64,000 nt of DNA from VRUE01 sp963807425 (lineage in GTDB: Bacteria; Actinomycetota; Thermoleophilia; Solirubrobacterales; 70-9). The notes below the pieces were generated by a model that worked only from the letters and a program-made list of their open reading frames with translations, did no database searches and was not told the DNA's origin. Positions 1-7,394 of the stretch are shown piece by piece. The stretch is taken from NCBI GenBank assembly GCA_963807425.1, contig CAWEBZ010000005.1:62001-126000 (forward strand), read 5' to 3'. The first letter of the stretch is position 1. Each line of letters begins with the position of its first letter. The translations under genes and the position numbers were made by a program.

Positions 1-82
1 GCGAATCCGCCGCTACGGCCACAATCGAGGAGGCGGCCAGAGCCACCAAGGCGCAGAGCGCAACCCTCAACAAACTCTTCAC
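1..82 (-). CDS. N-terminus of a secreted protein (partial)
   Basis: A GTG start at 80-82 opens a frame on the minus strand that runs off the window start. The roughly 27 visible codons read as a classic signal peptide: a Lys/Arg n-region (MKSLLR), a hydrophobic Ala/Leu/Val core, and an AVAA-type small-residue stretch where signal peptidase could cut. A weak AAGGAT-like ribosome site lies just upstream. The mature protein is outside the window, so only export can be claimed. Confidence 0.5.
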   Translation of the reverse strand, partial: MKSLLRVALCALVALAASSIVAVAADS

Positions 83-248
83 GCGGTTATCCTTAACTAT
101 TCGGCGCCAAACTGCGTAAACGCCCGGCCCTCTACTCTGCCGCTTGCGTCGAGCGCCACTGGTGCGCCAGTTAGACCGGACACAACCGGATTCAGCCGGA
201 TTGCACTCCGCTTGAACAAGCGAAATGCCAGCAGCGATGCGGCCCGCG

Positions 249-647
249 CTAGATGAAGTACATGCCGGAGCCCGCTGCCTCCTCCTCGCGGCGGGCGACT
301 TCGGCGATCGTCGTCTGGCCGAAGACCTTGCGCAGGGCGGTGACGCCCTCGGCCCAGATGCCGCCGGCCTCGTCGGCCTCTTCGCCGACCTTGCCGTCGA
401 GCGCTTGGACCACCTCGAGCACGGTGATCTCCTCGGCGGGACGGGCGAGCGTGTAGCCGCCCCTCATGCCGCGGTGGCTGGTCAAGAGGCCGGAGCGGCG
501 CAGGGTCGAGAAGAGCTGCTCAAGGAACTGCTCGGGAATCTCCCGCCGCTCGGCCAGCTCCTTGATCGGAACCGGCCGGTCGCCTGAGCGGGCCAGCTCC
601 GCCATCGCGACGACCGCGTAGCGGGACTTCGAGGTGATCGAGATCAC
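249..647 (-). CDS. Rrf2-family transcriptional regulator
   Basis: This 132-residue protein matches the length and layout of Rrf2 winged-helix repressors: the opening ITSKSRYAVVAMAELA, the recognition region around IPEQFLEQLFSTLRRSGLL, then the wing SHRGMRGGYTLARP. Family members sense Fe-S clusters, nitric oxide or cysteine metabolites. This copy has no cysteine at all, so it cannot bind an Fe-S cluster through the usual three Cys; it is closer in that respect to CymR-type members. The GTG start is chosen because an AGAAAGG site sits 5 bases upstream and it gives the family start. The same frame stays open to 1757, but that extension has no homology-like character. No iron-sulfur or cysteine genes are adjacent, so the target is unknown. 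Confidence 0.85.
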   Translation of the reverse strand: MISITSKSRYAVVAMAELARSGDRPVPIKELAERREIPEQFLEQLFSTLRRSGLLTSHRGMRGGYTLARPAEEITVLEVVQALDGKVGEEADEAGGIWAEGVTALRKVFGQTTIAEVARREEEAAGSGMYFI

Positions 648-782
648 ATCGACCTTTCTACCGCACCGCCCGGACCCGGCTGGGTTAGGATCGGAGGCGT
701 TGGGGCTCTGGGGCTGGCGCCTGAGCCTTTCGCCGAACCTAAGTAGATCGGAACCGTTCTGAGCGAGCGTCCACACTGCCTT

Positions 783-1382
783 GTGATCGACGGACACCCG
801 TTGGTCCGGCTCGGCGTGCGCCGGGCTCTGCACGACGGCTTCGAGGTGCAGGAGGCCGAGAGCCGCGTGGAGGCAGTCGAGCTCGTACGCGACATCGGCA
901 GCATCGACGTCGCGATCGTCGACATGCGGCGCTGGTCGGACGGTGCGGTGCCGACCCCGCTCGACGGCCACGAGACGATCCGCGCGCTGCTCAAATGCGA
1001 ACCCGGCCTCGGCATCGTCGCCCACGGCGAGCGAGCCGAGCGCCACCTGGCCAACGCCGCGATTCAGGCCGGCGCCAGCGCCTACGTCTCCCGCACCGCC
1101 AGCGCCGAACTGCTCAAACAGGCGGTGCAAGCGGCCCTCGCCCAGGAAAGCTTCATCGACCCGGCCGTCCCCCCGCGCGGCAGCCGCGGCAAGCTGACCC
1201 GCCGCCAACGAGAAATCCTCCAGCTCCTCGCCAACGGCGAATCGACCACGGTTGCCGCCCGCGAGCTGGACCTGAGCGAAGAAACGATCAAGACGCATAC
1301 GAAGAACGTCCTGGCTCGGTTGGGGGCCAGGAACAGGACTCATGCGGTGGCTATTGCGTTGCGCGAGTCGTTGATCGAGTAG
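783..1382 (+). CDS. LuxR-type response regulator with an atypical receiver
   Basis: 199 residues. The N-terminal half resembles a CheY-like receiver (VIDGHPLVRLGVRRAL near the start, phospho-acceptor candidate Asp in AIVDMRR). The C-terminal 65 residues are a clear LuxR/FixJ helix-turn-helix (LTRRQREILQLLANGE, then LSEETIKTHTKNVLARLG). The receiver is unusual: the acidic pair that binds magnesium is D-G rather than D-D, and the segment after the candidate Asp (MRRWSDG) lacks the usual hydrophobic-Pro pattern. The protein may therefore act without phosphorylation. The start is GTG; the frame is open upstream only to a stop at 744, so a few more N-terminal residues are possible. No sensor kinase is adjacent. 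Confidence 0.8.
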   Translation: MIDGHPLVRLGVRRALHDGFEVQEAESRVEAVELVRDIGSIDVAIVDMRRWSDGAVPTPLDGHETIRALLKCEPGLGIVAHGERAERHLANAAIQAGASAYVSRTASAELLKQAVQAALAQESFIDPAVPPRGSRGKLTRRQREILQLLANGESTTVAARELDLSEETIKTHTKNVLARLGARNRTHAVAIALRESLIE

Positions 1383-1389
1383 AGACGAA

Positions 1390-1551
1390 AGCTCTCGGCC
1401 GCGGGTCCTGTCATGCGGGCGGGGCACCCTCCTCGCCCTACGCGCTGCTTCGCCGGCCGGGATAAAGCGACTGATACTTCGAAGCCTTCGGCTACGCAGC
1501 CTTCGGGCAGCGGAGTCCACCCCACCCCCATGCCACCCGCGGACAAGAGCT
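1390..1551 (+). repeat. Structured 3'-UTR-like repeat, family I, copy 1
   Basis: It starts 7 bases after the stop of the LuxR regulator. The outer ends pair: AGCTCT (1390-1395) with AGAGCT (1546-1551), and CCGCGGGT (1399-1406) with ACCCGCGG (1535-1542). Smaller Cys/Gly-rich-looking hairpins such as the CCTTCGG region fill the inside. An inverted, diverged copy lies at 1687-1837 behind the convergent gene. The function is unknown; a terminator, an mRNA stabiliser or a mobile palindromic repeat are all possible. Confidence 0.65.
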
Positions 1552-1686
1552 ACCACCCAAGCTACGACGGCAAGGCGCTTGTGCACACTGGCTGATGTGC
1601 GAAAGCTCCTCGGGACCATCGGTTTTGGGCACAGGCGTCTTGAGATGCCTCTTAGCTTGCGGAGAAGCTTCTTAGGGACGAATCCT

Positions 1687-1837
1687 CCGCGGGTGGTGTC
1701 GGGGTGGGTGATCCGCGAAGGGCGAAGGCTGCTGAGGGCAAGGTTTCGACCCTGCAAGCGCTACGTCCCTCCGCCCGAAGCAGCGCGTAGCCCGAGCGGG
1801 GCACCCCACCCCGACGACAGGACCCGCGGCCTCGCGC
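1687..1837 (-). repeat. Structured 3'-UTR-like repeat, family I, copy 2
   Basis: Read on the minus strand it begins about 8 bases after the stop of the HDOD-LuxR gene and aligns with copy 1 over its full length (shared blocks GGCCGCGGGTCCTGTC and CTACGCGCTGCTTCG). Its closing helix pairs ACCCGCGG (1822-1829) with CCGCGGGT (1687-1694) and CCCACCCCGAC (1805-1815) with GTCGGGGTGGG (1698-1708). In copy 1 the second helix has a different sequence but still pairs, which points to selection on structure. Confidence 0.65.
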
Positions 1838-1844
1838 TTGGTTC

Positions 1845-2948
1845 CTAGATCCAGCCGCGGTCGCGGGCAGTCAGAACAGCTTGGGCCCGGTCGACCGCGC
1901 CGATCTTGCCGTAGACGTTGTGCAGGTGGGTGCGGATGGTCGAGACGGAGAGCTGCATTTCGCCCGCGATCTGCTTGTAGACCATGCCCTCGGAGAGGTG
2001 CCTGAGCACGTCCAGCTCGCGGGCCGAGAGGGGGCAGGGCTCGGTCACTCGCGGGGTCCCCGTGCGTGGGTAGGGAAGTACGTAGAGAAGGTCTCGGAGG
2101 GCCTCGGGGCTGAGGCCGCATTGCTTGGCGGCGGCCCGCAGTCGCTCCGGCGTAACCGCCTCACCCTGGCTGTAGTGAGCGACCATGTCGGCCGCCGCGA
2201 CGATCGCCGCGAGCCCCTCGGCATCCTCGGCGTGATGGCGCTCGATCGCCACCGCGATCCGCCCGGGCAGGTTCCAGCGTCGCGCCAGCACCCCGCCGAC
2301 CAGGGCGTGGTCGATCCCGAGGCGATCGCGTTCCTCGCGGATTCGCTGCTCGGGGGTATGAAGGGTCGCGTCCGAATAGCCTTTCTGGCCTGGGTGAAGG
2401 CTGGAGATGACCAGTCGCCCGACGTCGTGCAGAAGCGCCGCGACCGCCAGTTCGTCGCGATCCTCCCAGCCGACATTGCGACCGATCTGCTCGGCGGCCT
2501 GCTGGGTCGCGAGGGCGTGAACCCGGAAGCGCTCCGGCCTCAGCTCGCGGCCACCGTTGGTCTCGAAGAAGTCGAAGACGGGTGCCGTGCCGGCAATCGC
2601 GAGCACGCCGGAGGGCTTCAGCGACTCGATTGCCGCAGGAATGCCGCCAACGGTGGCGCTGTTGCGGTTGGCCACACGCAGCACGGCAATCGCCAAGCCG
2701 ACGTCTGACTCGACCGCCTCGACCAGCTCGCCGGTACGGGCGGAGTCGGCGGTTGCCGCGCTCATCACCCGTGCCCGTGACTCGAGCAGGACGGGGAAGC
2801 GCTCGACCGCCTCGAACGCGGCGGCCAGGCGGGCGCCAGGTGCGGGTTTGCCGCCACCGTCTTTGCGACGGATAGCGTCGGCCTTCACCTTGCCGTTGGT
2901 CTGTGTCTTCGTCGACTGCATAGCGGAAACAGGCTCCGCAAGGCTCAT
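1845..2948 (-). CDS. HDOD-domain protein fused to a LuxR helix-turn-helix
   Basis: 367 residues in two parts. Residues about 40-290 are an HDOD domain, a degenerate HD fold used in bacterial signalling and cell-cycle control (FPVLLESRARVMSA, then LAVAALLHDVGRLVISSLHP, and IAVAIERHHAEDAEGL). Residues about 300-367 are a LuxR-type DNA-binding domain (LSARELDVLRHLSEGM, VSTIRTHLHNVYGKIG). The combination suggests a one-component regulator whose HDOD part senses a ligand or partner. The first 35 residues are basic and probably disordered. It converges on the LuxR response regulator at 783-1382, and both end in the same kind of DNA-binding domain. Its ligand and targets cannot be read from sequence. 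Confidence 0.82.
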   Translation of the reverse strand: MSLAEPVSAMQSTKTQTNGKVKADAIRRKDGGGKPAPGARLAAAFEAVERFPVLLESRARVMSAATADSARTGELVEAVESDVGLAIAVLRVANRNSATVGGIPAAIESLKPSGVLAIAGTAPVFDFFETNGGRELRPERFRVHALATQQAAEQIGRNVGWEDRDELAVAALLHDVGRLVISSLHPGQKGYSDATLHTPEQRIREERDRLGIDHALVGGVLARRWNLPGRIAVAIERHHAEDAEGLAAIVAAADMVAHYSQGEAVTPERLRAAAKQCGLSPEALRDLLYVLPYPRTGTPRVTEPCPLSARELDVLRHLSEGMVYKQIAGEMQLSVSTIRTHLHNVYGKIGAVDRAQAVLTARDRGWI

Positions 2949-3051
2949 CGGCAGCCGAGGACGTTCGGTTTAGCCCTTGCCTCCTAAAAATTGAGGATTT
3001 ATGCGGATTCGGTTGTCCGCCCTGGAGAAGTAGACGGGCGTCAATTGTCCG

Positions 3052-4419
3052 TCAGGAACGGAGGCGCGCGAGGGCGGCGTCGATGCGCGCGAGCGATTCC
3101 TCACGCCCGAGCACGGCGAGCGACTCGAAGATTCCGGGCGAGACAGTGGTACCGGTGATCGCAACCCGTATCGGCTGGTAGACCTTCCCCGGCTTCAGCT
3201 CGAGGCGCTCCGGGAGCGGCGCAAGAGCGGACTCGACCGCCTCCGGGCTGAAGTCGCCAGCTTCGCCCAGAGCCTCCCGCACAGCCTCCAGCAGCGACGG
3301 CGTACCGTCTGCCATCACCTTGCGCCAGGCCTTCTCGTCCTCGACCGGCGGCTCGAAGAGGAAACCGATCAGCGGCCAGACCTCGGCCAGGGTCTGGGCC
3401 TTCTCCTGGGCGATCGCGCAGGCCGCGCGCAGGCGCTCGTCAGGCTCACGCCCCAGATGCCGGGCCACCGCCGCCGTGTACTCGTCAAGTGACATCTCCC
3501 GCATGAAGCGCCCGTTCACCCAGCGCAGCTTCTTCTCATCGAAGATCGCTGCCGCCTTGCCGACGTCTTCGATGCGGAAGCGCTCGACCAGCTCCTCGGT
3601 CGACATCAGAGTGGTGTCATCGTCGGTGCCCCAGCCGAGCAGCGCCAGGTAGTTGCGAACCGCCGCCGGCAGGTAGCCAGCGTCACGCAGCTCCTGCACC
3701 GAGGCGGCGCCATGGCGCTTGGAGAGCTTCTTGCCATCGGGGCCGTGCAGCAGCGGCAGGTGCGCGTAACGCGGCGCCTTGAAGCCCAGCGCGGCGAGGA
3801 CGAGCAACTGCTTGGGCGTGTTGGAGAGGTGGTCGTCCCCCCGCACCACGTCAGTAATCCCCATCTCGGCGTCGTCGACGGCGACCGCGAAGTTGTAGAG
3901 GGCGGAACCGTCGCCGCGGGCAATGACGAAATCGTCGTAGCTCTGATTCGGGAAGCTGACCGGACCGCGGATCAGGTCCTCGACCACGGTCTCTCCTTTG
4001 TCGGGCACCCGCAGGCGAATCGCCGCACTCGGCTCCTCGGTCGACTTGCCCCGGTAGCCGCGACCGGCTCCGTGCTCGGCCTTCCACGCCTCGACGTCCT
4101 TTGCTGTGGCCGAGTCGCGATAGGCGGCACCTGAATCGAGTAGGCGCTGCAGCGCGGTTGCATGGCTCTCGGCACGAGCAGCCTGAGAGAGCGGCCCCTC
4201 GTCGTAGTCGAGCTCCAGCCAGCGCAGTGCGTCGAGGATCTGCTCGACGTTCTCGGCAGTCGAGCGCTCGCGGTCGGTGTCCTCGATCCGCAGTACCAGC
4301 TGACCGCCCTCATGGCGGGCGGCGAGCCAGTTATAGAGTGCCGTCCTCGCCCCACCGATGTGCAGCGCCCCGGTGGGCGACGGAGCGAATCGGAAACGAA
4401 GTGGATGACCTTCGGGCAC
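3052..4419 (-). CDS. gltX: Glutamyl-tRNA synthetase
   Basis: Class I synthetase that charges tRNA-Glu with glutamate in the cytoplasm. The 455-residue protein shows the HIGH-type motif as FAPSPTGALHIGGARTALYNW at the N-terminus and the KMSKS-type motif as KKLSKRHG near residue 240, followed by the all-helical anticodon-binding region (GTDDDTTLMSTEELVERF onward). The length fits bacterial GltX. Many actinobacteria use a non-discriminating GltX that also makes Glu-tRNA-Gln for amidation; specificity cannot be decided here. A tRNA-like gene lies on the same strand 190 bases upstream and might share its transcript. Confidence 0.96.
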   Translation of the reverse strand: MPEGHPLRFRFAPSPTGALHIGGARTALYNWLAARHEGGQLVLRIEDTDRERSTAENVEQILDALRWLELDYDEGPLSQAARAESHATALQRLLDSGAAYRDSATAKDVEAWKAEHGAGRGYRGKSTEEPSAAIRLRVPDKGETVVEDLIRGPVSFPNQSYDDFVIARGDGSALYNFAVAVDDAEMGITDVVRGDDHLSNTPKQLLVLAALGFKAPRYAHLPLLHGPDGKKLSKRHGAASVQELRDAGYLPAAVRNYLALLGWGTDDDTTLMSTEELVERFRIEDVGKAAAIFDEKKLRWVNGRFMREMSLDEYTAAVARHLGREPDERLRAACAIAQEKAQTLAEVWPLIGFLFEPPVEDEKAWRKVMADGTPSLLEAVREALGEAGDFSPEAVESALAPLPERLELKPGKVYQPIRVAITGTTVSPGIFESLAVLGREESLARIDAALARLRS

Positions 4420-4462
4420 GAGGGGAATCTAGATGAACAGCGCCGATGGCCGGTACCTACAC

Positions 4463-4492
4463 GCAACAGGCCCGCCGAGGCAGGCCTGTTGC
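4463..4492 (-). other. Perfect 10-bp hairpin in the gltX leader
   Basis: GCAACAGGCC (4463-4472) and GGCCTGTTGC (4483-4492) form a perfect inverted repeat with a 10-base loop. It lies between the tRNA-like gene and the gltX start on the same strand. No T-run follows in the gltX direction, so it is not a standard intrinsic terminator; RNA processing or leader folding are possible roles. Confidence 0.5.
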
Positions 4493-4609
4493 TAAGAAGC
4501 TGCTCCACTAGCAGCCCGGCCATGGGCCGAACCCCTCTCAGCGTCAGCAGCGCCCTTGACTAGGGACCGCAAGCGTAGCGTAGGAAGTGGAGCACGATAG
4601 AAGTCTGCA

Positions 4610-4683
4610 TCCCCCCGGCGGGAGTCGAACCCGCGACCTCGTCCCTAGTCATAGGCGTGCTCTATCCACTGAGCTACGGGGGG
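4610..4683 (-). tRNA. tRNA-like gene with a non-canonical anticodon arm
   Basis: Most of a tRNA is perfect: acceptor CCCCCCG pairs fully with CGGGGGG, the D-stem is GCTC/GAGC with loop AGTGGATA, the T-arm is GCGGG-TTCGACT-CCCGC, and the discriminator is A. The D-loop resembles tRNA-Arg. The anticodon arm is abnormal: 18 bases remain where 17 are expected. The best fold is CGCCT/GGACG with one C-A mismatch and an 8-base loop ATGACTAG, which would present GAC or GACT. A 7-base loop needs a 3-bp stem. No CCA is encoded. It may be a decayed tRNA, an expanded-loop tRNA or a tRNA mimic in the gltX leader. The isotype is not assigned. Confidence 0.6.
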
Positions 4684-4758
4684 ACACGGCCGACGATATG
4701 CACGGAAATCGCCGCTCCAAGACGTGTCTCGCAATCGGCTCCATAGGATGCGCAATTC

Positions 4759-5622
4759 ATGCTCATTGGCGCGCATGTCTCTACGTCTGGGGGCCTCGAC
4801 AAGGCGATCGAGCGCGGGACCGAGCGCGGTTGCGAATCAATCCAGATCTTCAACCAGAGCCCACGCATGTGGCGGCCGACGAAATACGGGCCGGATGACT
4901 TCGCCGCATTCAAAGAGGCGATGGCAAATTCGCCCGTCGAAGCGGTGGTGATCCATGCCGTCTACCTGATCAACTGCGCGAGCAAGGACAAGGAGCTGCG
5001 CAAGAAGTCGCAGGCTTCGCTCACGCACGCCCTGCGAATCGGCGACGAAATCGGCGCGGCCGGAGTCGTCCTGCACCCGGGGGCCCAGGTGAAAGAGCCA
5101 TTGGGTCCCTCGATGAAACGGGCCGGCAAGACGATCGCCGCAGCCCTGAAGGACAGCGATAGCTGCCCGCTCCTGCTCGAGCAGACCGCGGGGCACAAAG
5201 GACTGCTGGGTCGCGACTTCGATCAGACCGCGGCGCTGATCGAGCTGGCCGGCAGCGGCAAGCGGCTGGGTCTCTGCCTCGACTCCTGCCACCTCTTCGT
5301 GCAGGGCTATGACATCACTGACGAGGAGCATCTCTCCAAGGTGGTCGACGAAGCTGACGAGAAGGTCGGCTTGGACCGGCTCCAGTGCCTGCACGTAAAC
5401 GACGCCGCCGCCCCGCTCGGCTCCTGCCGCGATCGCCACGCCAACCTCGGCAAGGGAGAGATGGGCAAACAGGGCCTAGCCGCCTTCCTCTCCGAGCCCC
5501 GCTTCGAGGGGCTCCCAGCGACGCTGGAGACTCCTGGTCCCGAGAAGAAAGGCTCCGACAGGAAAGAAGTGCAGGCGGCGAAGCGGCTGCGCAAGGCGGG
5601 GCTGAAGAGGCGGCAGGGATGA
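4759..5622 (+). CDS. nfo: Endonuclease IV (AP endonuclease)
   Basis: Cuts DNA 5' of abasic sites in base-excision repair using a trinuclear zinc centre. The 287-residue TIM-barrel protein begins MLIGAHVSTSGGLDKAI and keeps the signature blocks: IQIFNQSPRMW, VIHAVYLINCAS, VVLHPGAQV, LLLEQTAGH, LGLCLDSCHLF, and the metal-binding LHVNDAAAPLGSCRDRHANLGKG. Length and motifs fit full-length Nfo. The C-terminal tail is short and basic. The gene stands alone on the plus strand and converges on the acyl-CoA dehydrogenase. A structured repeat begins right at its stop codon. Confidence 0.95.
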   Translation: MLIGAHVSTSGGLDKAIERGTERGCESIQIFNQSPRMWRPTKYGPDDFAAFKEAMANSPVEAVVIHAVYLINCASKDKELRKKSQASLTHALRIGDEIGAAGVVLHPGAQVKEPLGPSMKRAGKTIAAALKDSDSCPLLLEQTAGHKGLLGRDFDQTAALIELAGSGKRLGLCLDSCHLFVQGYDITDEEHLSKVVDEADEKVGLDRLQCLHVNDAAAPLGSCRDRHANLGKGEMGKQGLAAFLSEPRFEGLPATLETPGPEKKGSDRKEVQAAKRLRKAGLKRRQG

Positions 5623-5765
5623 GGGACGGCGATGCCCTCTTCCGTGAATTGATGTCGCACGCGCTTCGCGCTTAGCGACGAAGAAAGTGCGCGGCTCCGC
5701 CGCGCAGACACCGGATTGCATAGGCCGCTTCGCGACATTCCCGGAAGAGGGCATCGCCGTCCCTC
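5621..5765 (+). repeat. Structured 3'-UTR-like repeat, family II, copy A
   Basis: A perfect 24-bp inverted repeat (5621-5644 with 5742-5765) closes a core of about 97 bases that contains the hairpins GCGCTTCGCGC and TGCGCGG/CCGCGCA. After a one-base mismatch, GAAT/ATTC extends the helix. The core is homologous to copy B at 5878-6034, but the closing arms have unrelated sequences that each pair perfectly. It begins at the nfo stop codon in the sense direction of nfo. Confidence 0.75.
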
Positions 5766-5877
5766 CCACAAACGCCTCGAAGCACCCAAGCTCACCGGAA
5801 ACGAGCCAGCGCCTCTCCCTACGGGGCCCCAGCTTGGGTGCCCCCATTTCGGTCGCGTCGCCGGGATCCGCTCGCGG

Positions 5878-6034
5878 GAAGCAGCCCGGTCGGTCTACTG
5901 GGGAATGTGGCCGAAGGCCGCGACATGCAATCTGATGAATGCGCGGCGATAGCCGCGCAGCGAATTCGGCGCTAAGCGCATGCGGAGCATGCGCGTGCGC
6001 CATCAATTCCCCAGTAGACCGACCGGGCTGCTTC
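5878..6034 (-). repeat. Structured 3'-UTR-like repeat, family II, copy B
   Basis: A perfect 29-bp inverted repeat (5878-5906 with 6006-6034) encloses a core that, read on the minus strand, aligns with copy A: both open with AATTGATG, share CGCACGCGC, CTTAGCG, TGCGCGGCT and ATTGCAT, and close with CATTCC. It lies just after the stop of the acyl-CoA dehydrogenase, in that gene's sense direction. Hairpin 1 is longer than in copy A but still self-complementary. A further small inverted repeat (GCACCCAAGCT with AGCTTGGGTGC) lies between the two copies. Confidence 0.75.
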
Positions 6035-6057
6035 TCACCAAGCGCTTCGCGCAGGAG

Positions 6058-7350
6058 CTACTGAACGTGAACGCCCGAGATCGCGCGGCTGATGACCAGG
6101 CGCTGGATCTCGGAGGTGCCCTCGAAGATCGTGTAGATCTTCGCGTCGCGGTGCATCCGCTCGACCGGGAACTCGCGGGTGTAGCCGTTGCCGCCGAGAA
6201 TCTGGATCGCCCGCTCGGTCGACCAGACGGCGACCTCACCGGCCTTCAGCTTCGACATCGAACCCTCGGCGTTCTCGAATTTCTGCCCCGTGCGACCCAT
6301 CCAGGCGGCCCGCCAGACCAGCAGCCGTGCGGCATCGATCTCTAGCTTCATGTCGGCGAGGGTGAAGGCGATCGACTGGTTCTCGATGATCGCCCGGCCG
6401 AACTGCTGGCGCTCTTTGGCGTACTCGAGCGCGTACTCGTAGGCGGCGCGGGCGATGCCCAGCGCCTGGGCGCCGACCGTCGGCCGGCTCGCCTCGAAGG
6501 TCTGCATCGCCGCCTGCGACTTCGAGCGCTTGCCCTCACGGACGCGGGCGAGGCGCTCGTCGAGCTTCTCCTTGCCGCCGAGCAGGCAGGCGCCCGGGAT
6601 ACGGCAGTCATCGAGGTGGACGTCGGAGGTATGCGAGGCGCGCAGTCCGTGCTTCTTCACCTTGGCACCCTGCTCGCAGCCCTTGGTCCCCGGTGGGATC
6701 ACGAAGGCGGCGTGGCCGCGCGAGCGCAGCTCGCGGTCGACGGTGGCGATCACGACGTGGACGTCGGCGATGCCGCCGTTGGTCGCCCAGGCCTTCTGGC
6801 CGTTCAGCACCCACTCGTCGGTCGCCTCGTCGTACTTGGCGGTGGTGCGTATCGCAGACACGTCGGAGCCGGCGTCCGGCTCCGACGAGCAGAATGCGGC
6901 GACCTTGGGATCGTCCGCGGTGCCGAAGCACTGCGGGATCCACTCGCCCATCTGCTCCGGGGTTCCCTGCCCGAAGATTGCAGCGACGGCAAGCGAGGTG
7001 CCCATGATCGCCATGCCGATGCCGGCATCGCCCCAGAAGAGCTCCTCGTTGGCGATCGGCAGCGTCAGGCCCGTCTCATCGGCCCAGAACTGGCCGAGCG
7101 CTTCGAAGCCGTAGAGGCCGATCTTGGCGGCCTCCTGGATCACCGGCCACGGTGTCTCCTCGCGCTCGTCCCATTCCTCGGCGGCGGGACGGACGACGCC
7201 CTCGGCGAAGCCGTGCACCCACTCGCGGATGTCCTTCTGGTCCTGGTTCAGCTCCAGCGTGAACTTCGGTCCCTCGGAAGGGGTGCCGTCGCTGCCGGCC
7301 GCTTCAGCCACCAATTGCTCTGCCTCTGCCACTGCGGAAGTCTCTGTCAT
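6058..7350 (-). CDS. Acyl-CoA dehydrogenase
   Basis: FAD-dependent oxidation of an acyl-CoA to the 2,3-enoyl-CoA, as in fatty-acid or branched-chain degradation. The 430-residue protein shows the family order: N-terminal helical domain, the FAD-side block CSSEPDAGSDVSAIRTTA, the substrate/flavin loop VLNGQKAWATNGG, and the C-terminal helical domain with ILGGNGYTREFPVERMHRD and the catalytic Glu in IYTIFEGTSEIQR. The first 30 residues are a low-complexity Ala/Glu extension. Substrate chain length cannot be decided. No electron-transfer flavoprotein genes are adjacent. It converges on nfo across the paired structured repeats. Confidence 0.93.
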   Translation of the reverse strand: MTETSAVAEAEQLVAEAAGSDGTPSEGPKFTLELNQDQKDIREWVHGFAEGVVRPAAEEWDEREETPWPVIQEAAKIGLYGFEALGQFWADETGLTLPIANEELFWGDAGIGMAIMGTSLAVAAIFGQGTPEQMGEWIPQCFGTADDPKVAAFCSSEPDAGSDVSAIRTTAKYDEATDEWVLNGQKAWATNGGIADVHVVIATVDRELRSRGHAAFVIPPGTKGCEQGAKVKKHGLRASHTSDVHLDDCRIPGACLLGGKEKLDERLARVREGKRSKSQAAMQTFEASRPTVGAQALGIARAAYEYALEYAKERQQFGRAIIENQSIAFTLADMKLEIDAARLLVWRAAWMGRTGQKFENAEGSMSKLKAGEVAVWSTERAIQILGGNGYTREFPVERMHRDAKIYTIFEGTSEIQRLVISRAISGVHVQ

Positions 7351-7394
7351 AGCGGGCGATTCTACACGGGACCATGTCGTGATCCGCGGTCCGC

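Noticed and set aside
648..1757. Long N-terminal extension of the Rrf2 frame
   Set aside because: It overlaps the LuxR regulator on the other strand, has no family character, and the GTG at 645-647 has its own ribosome site and the family start.
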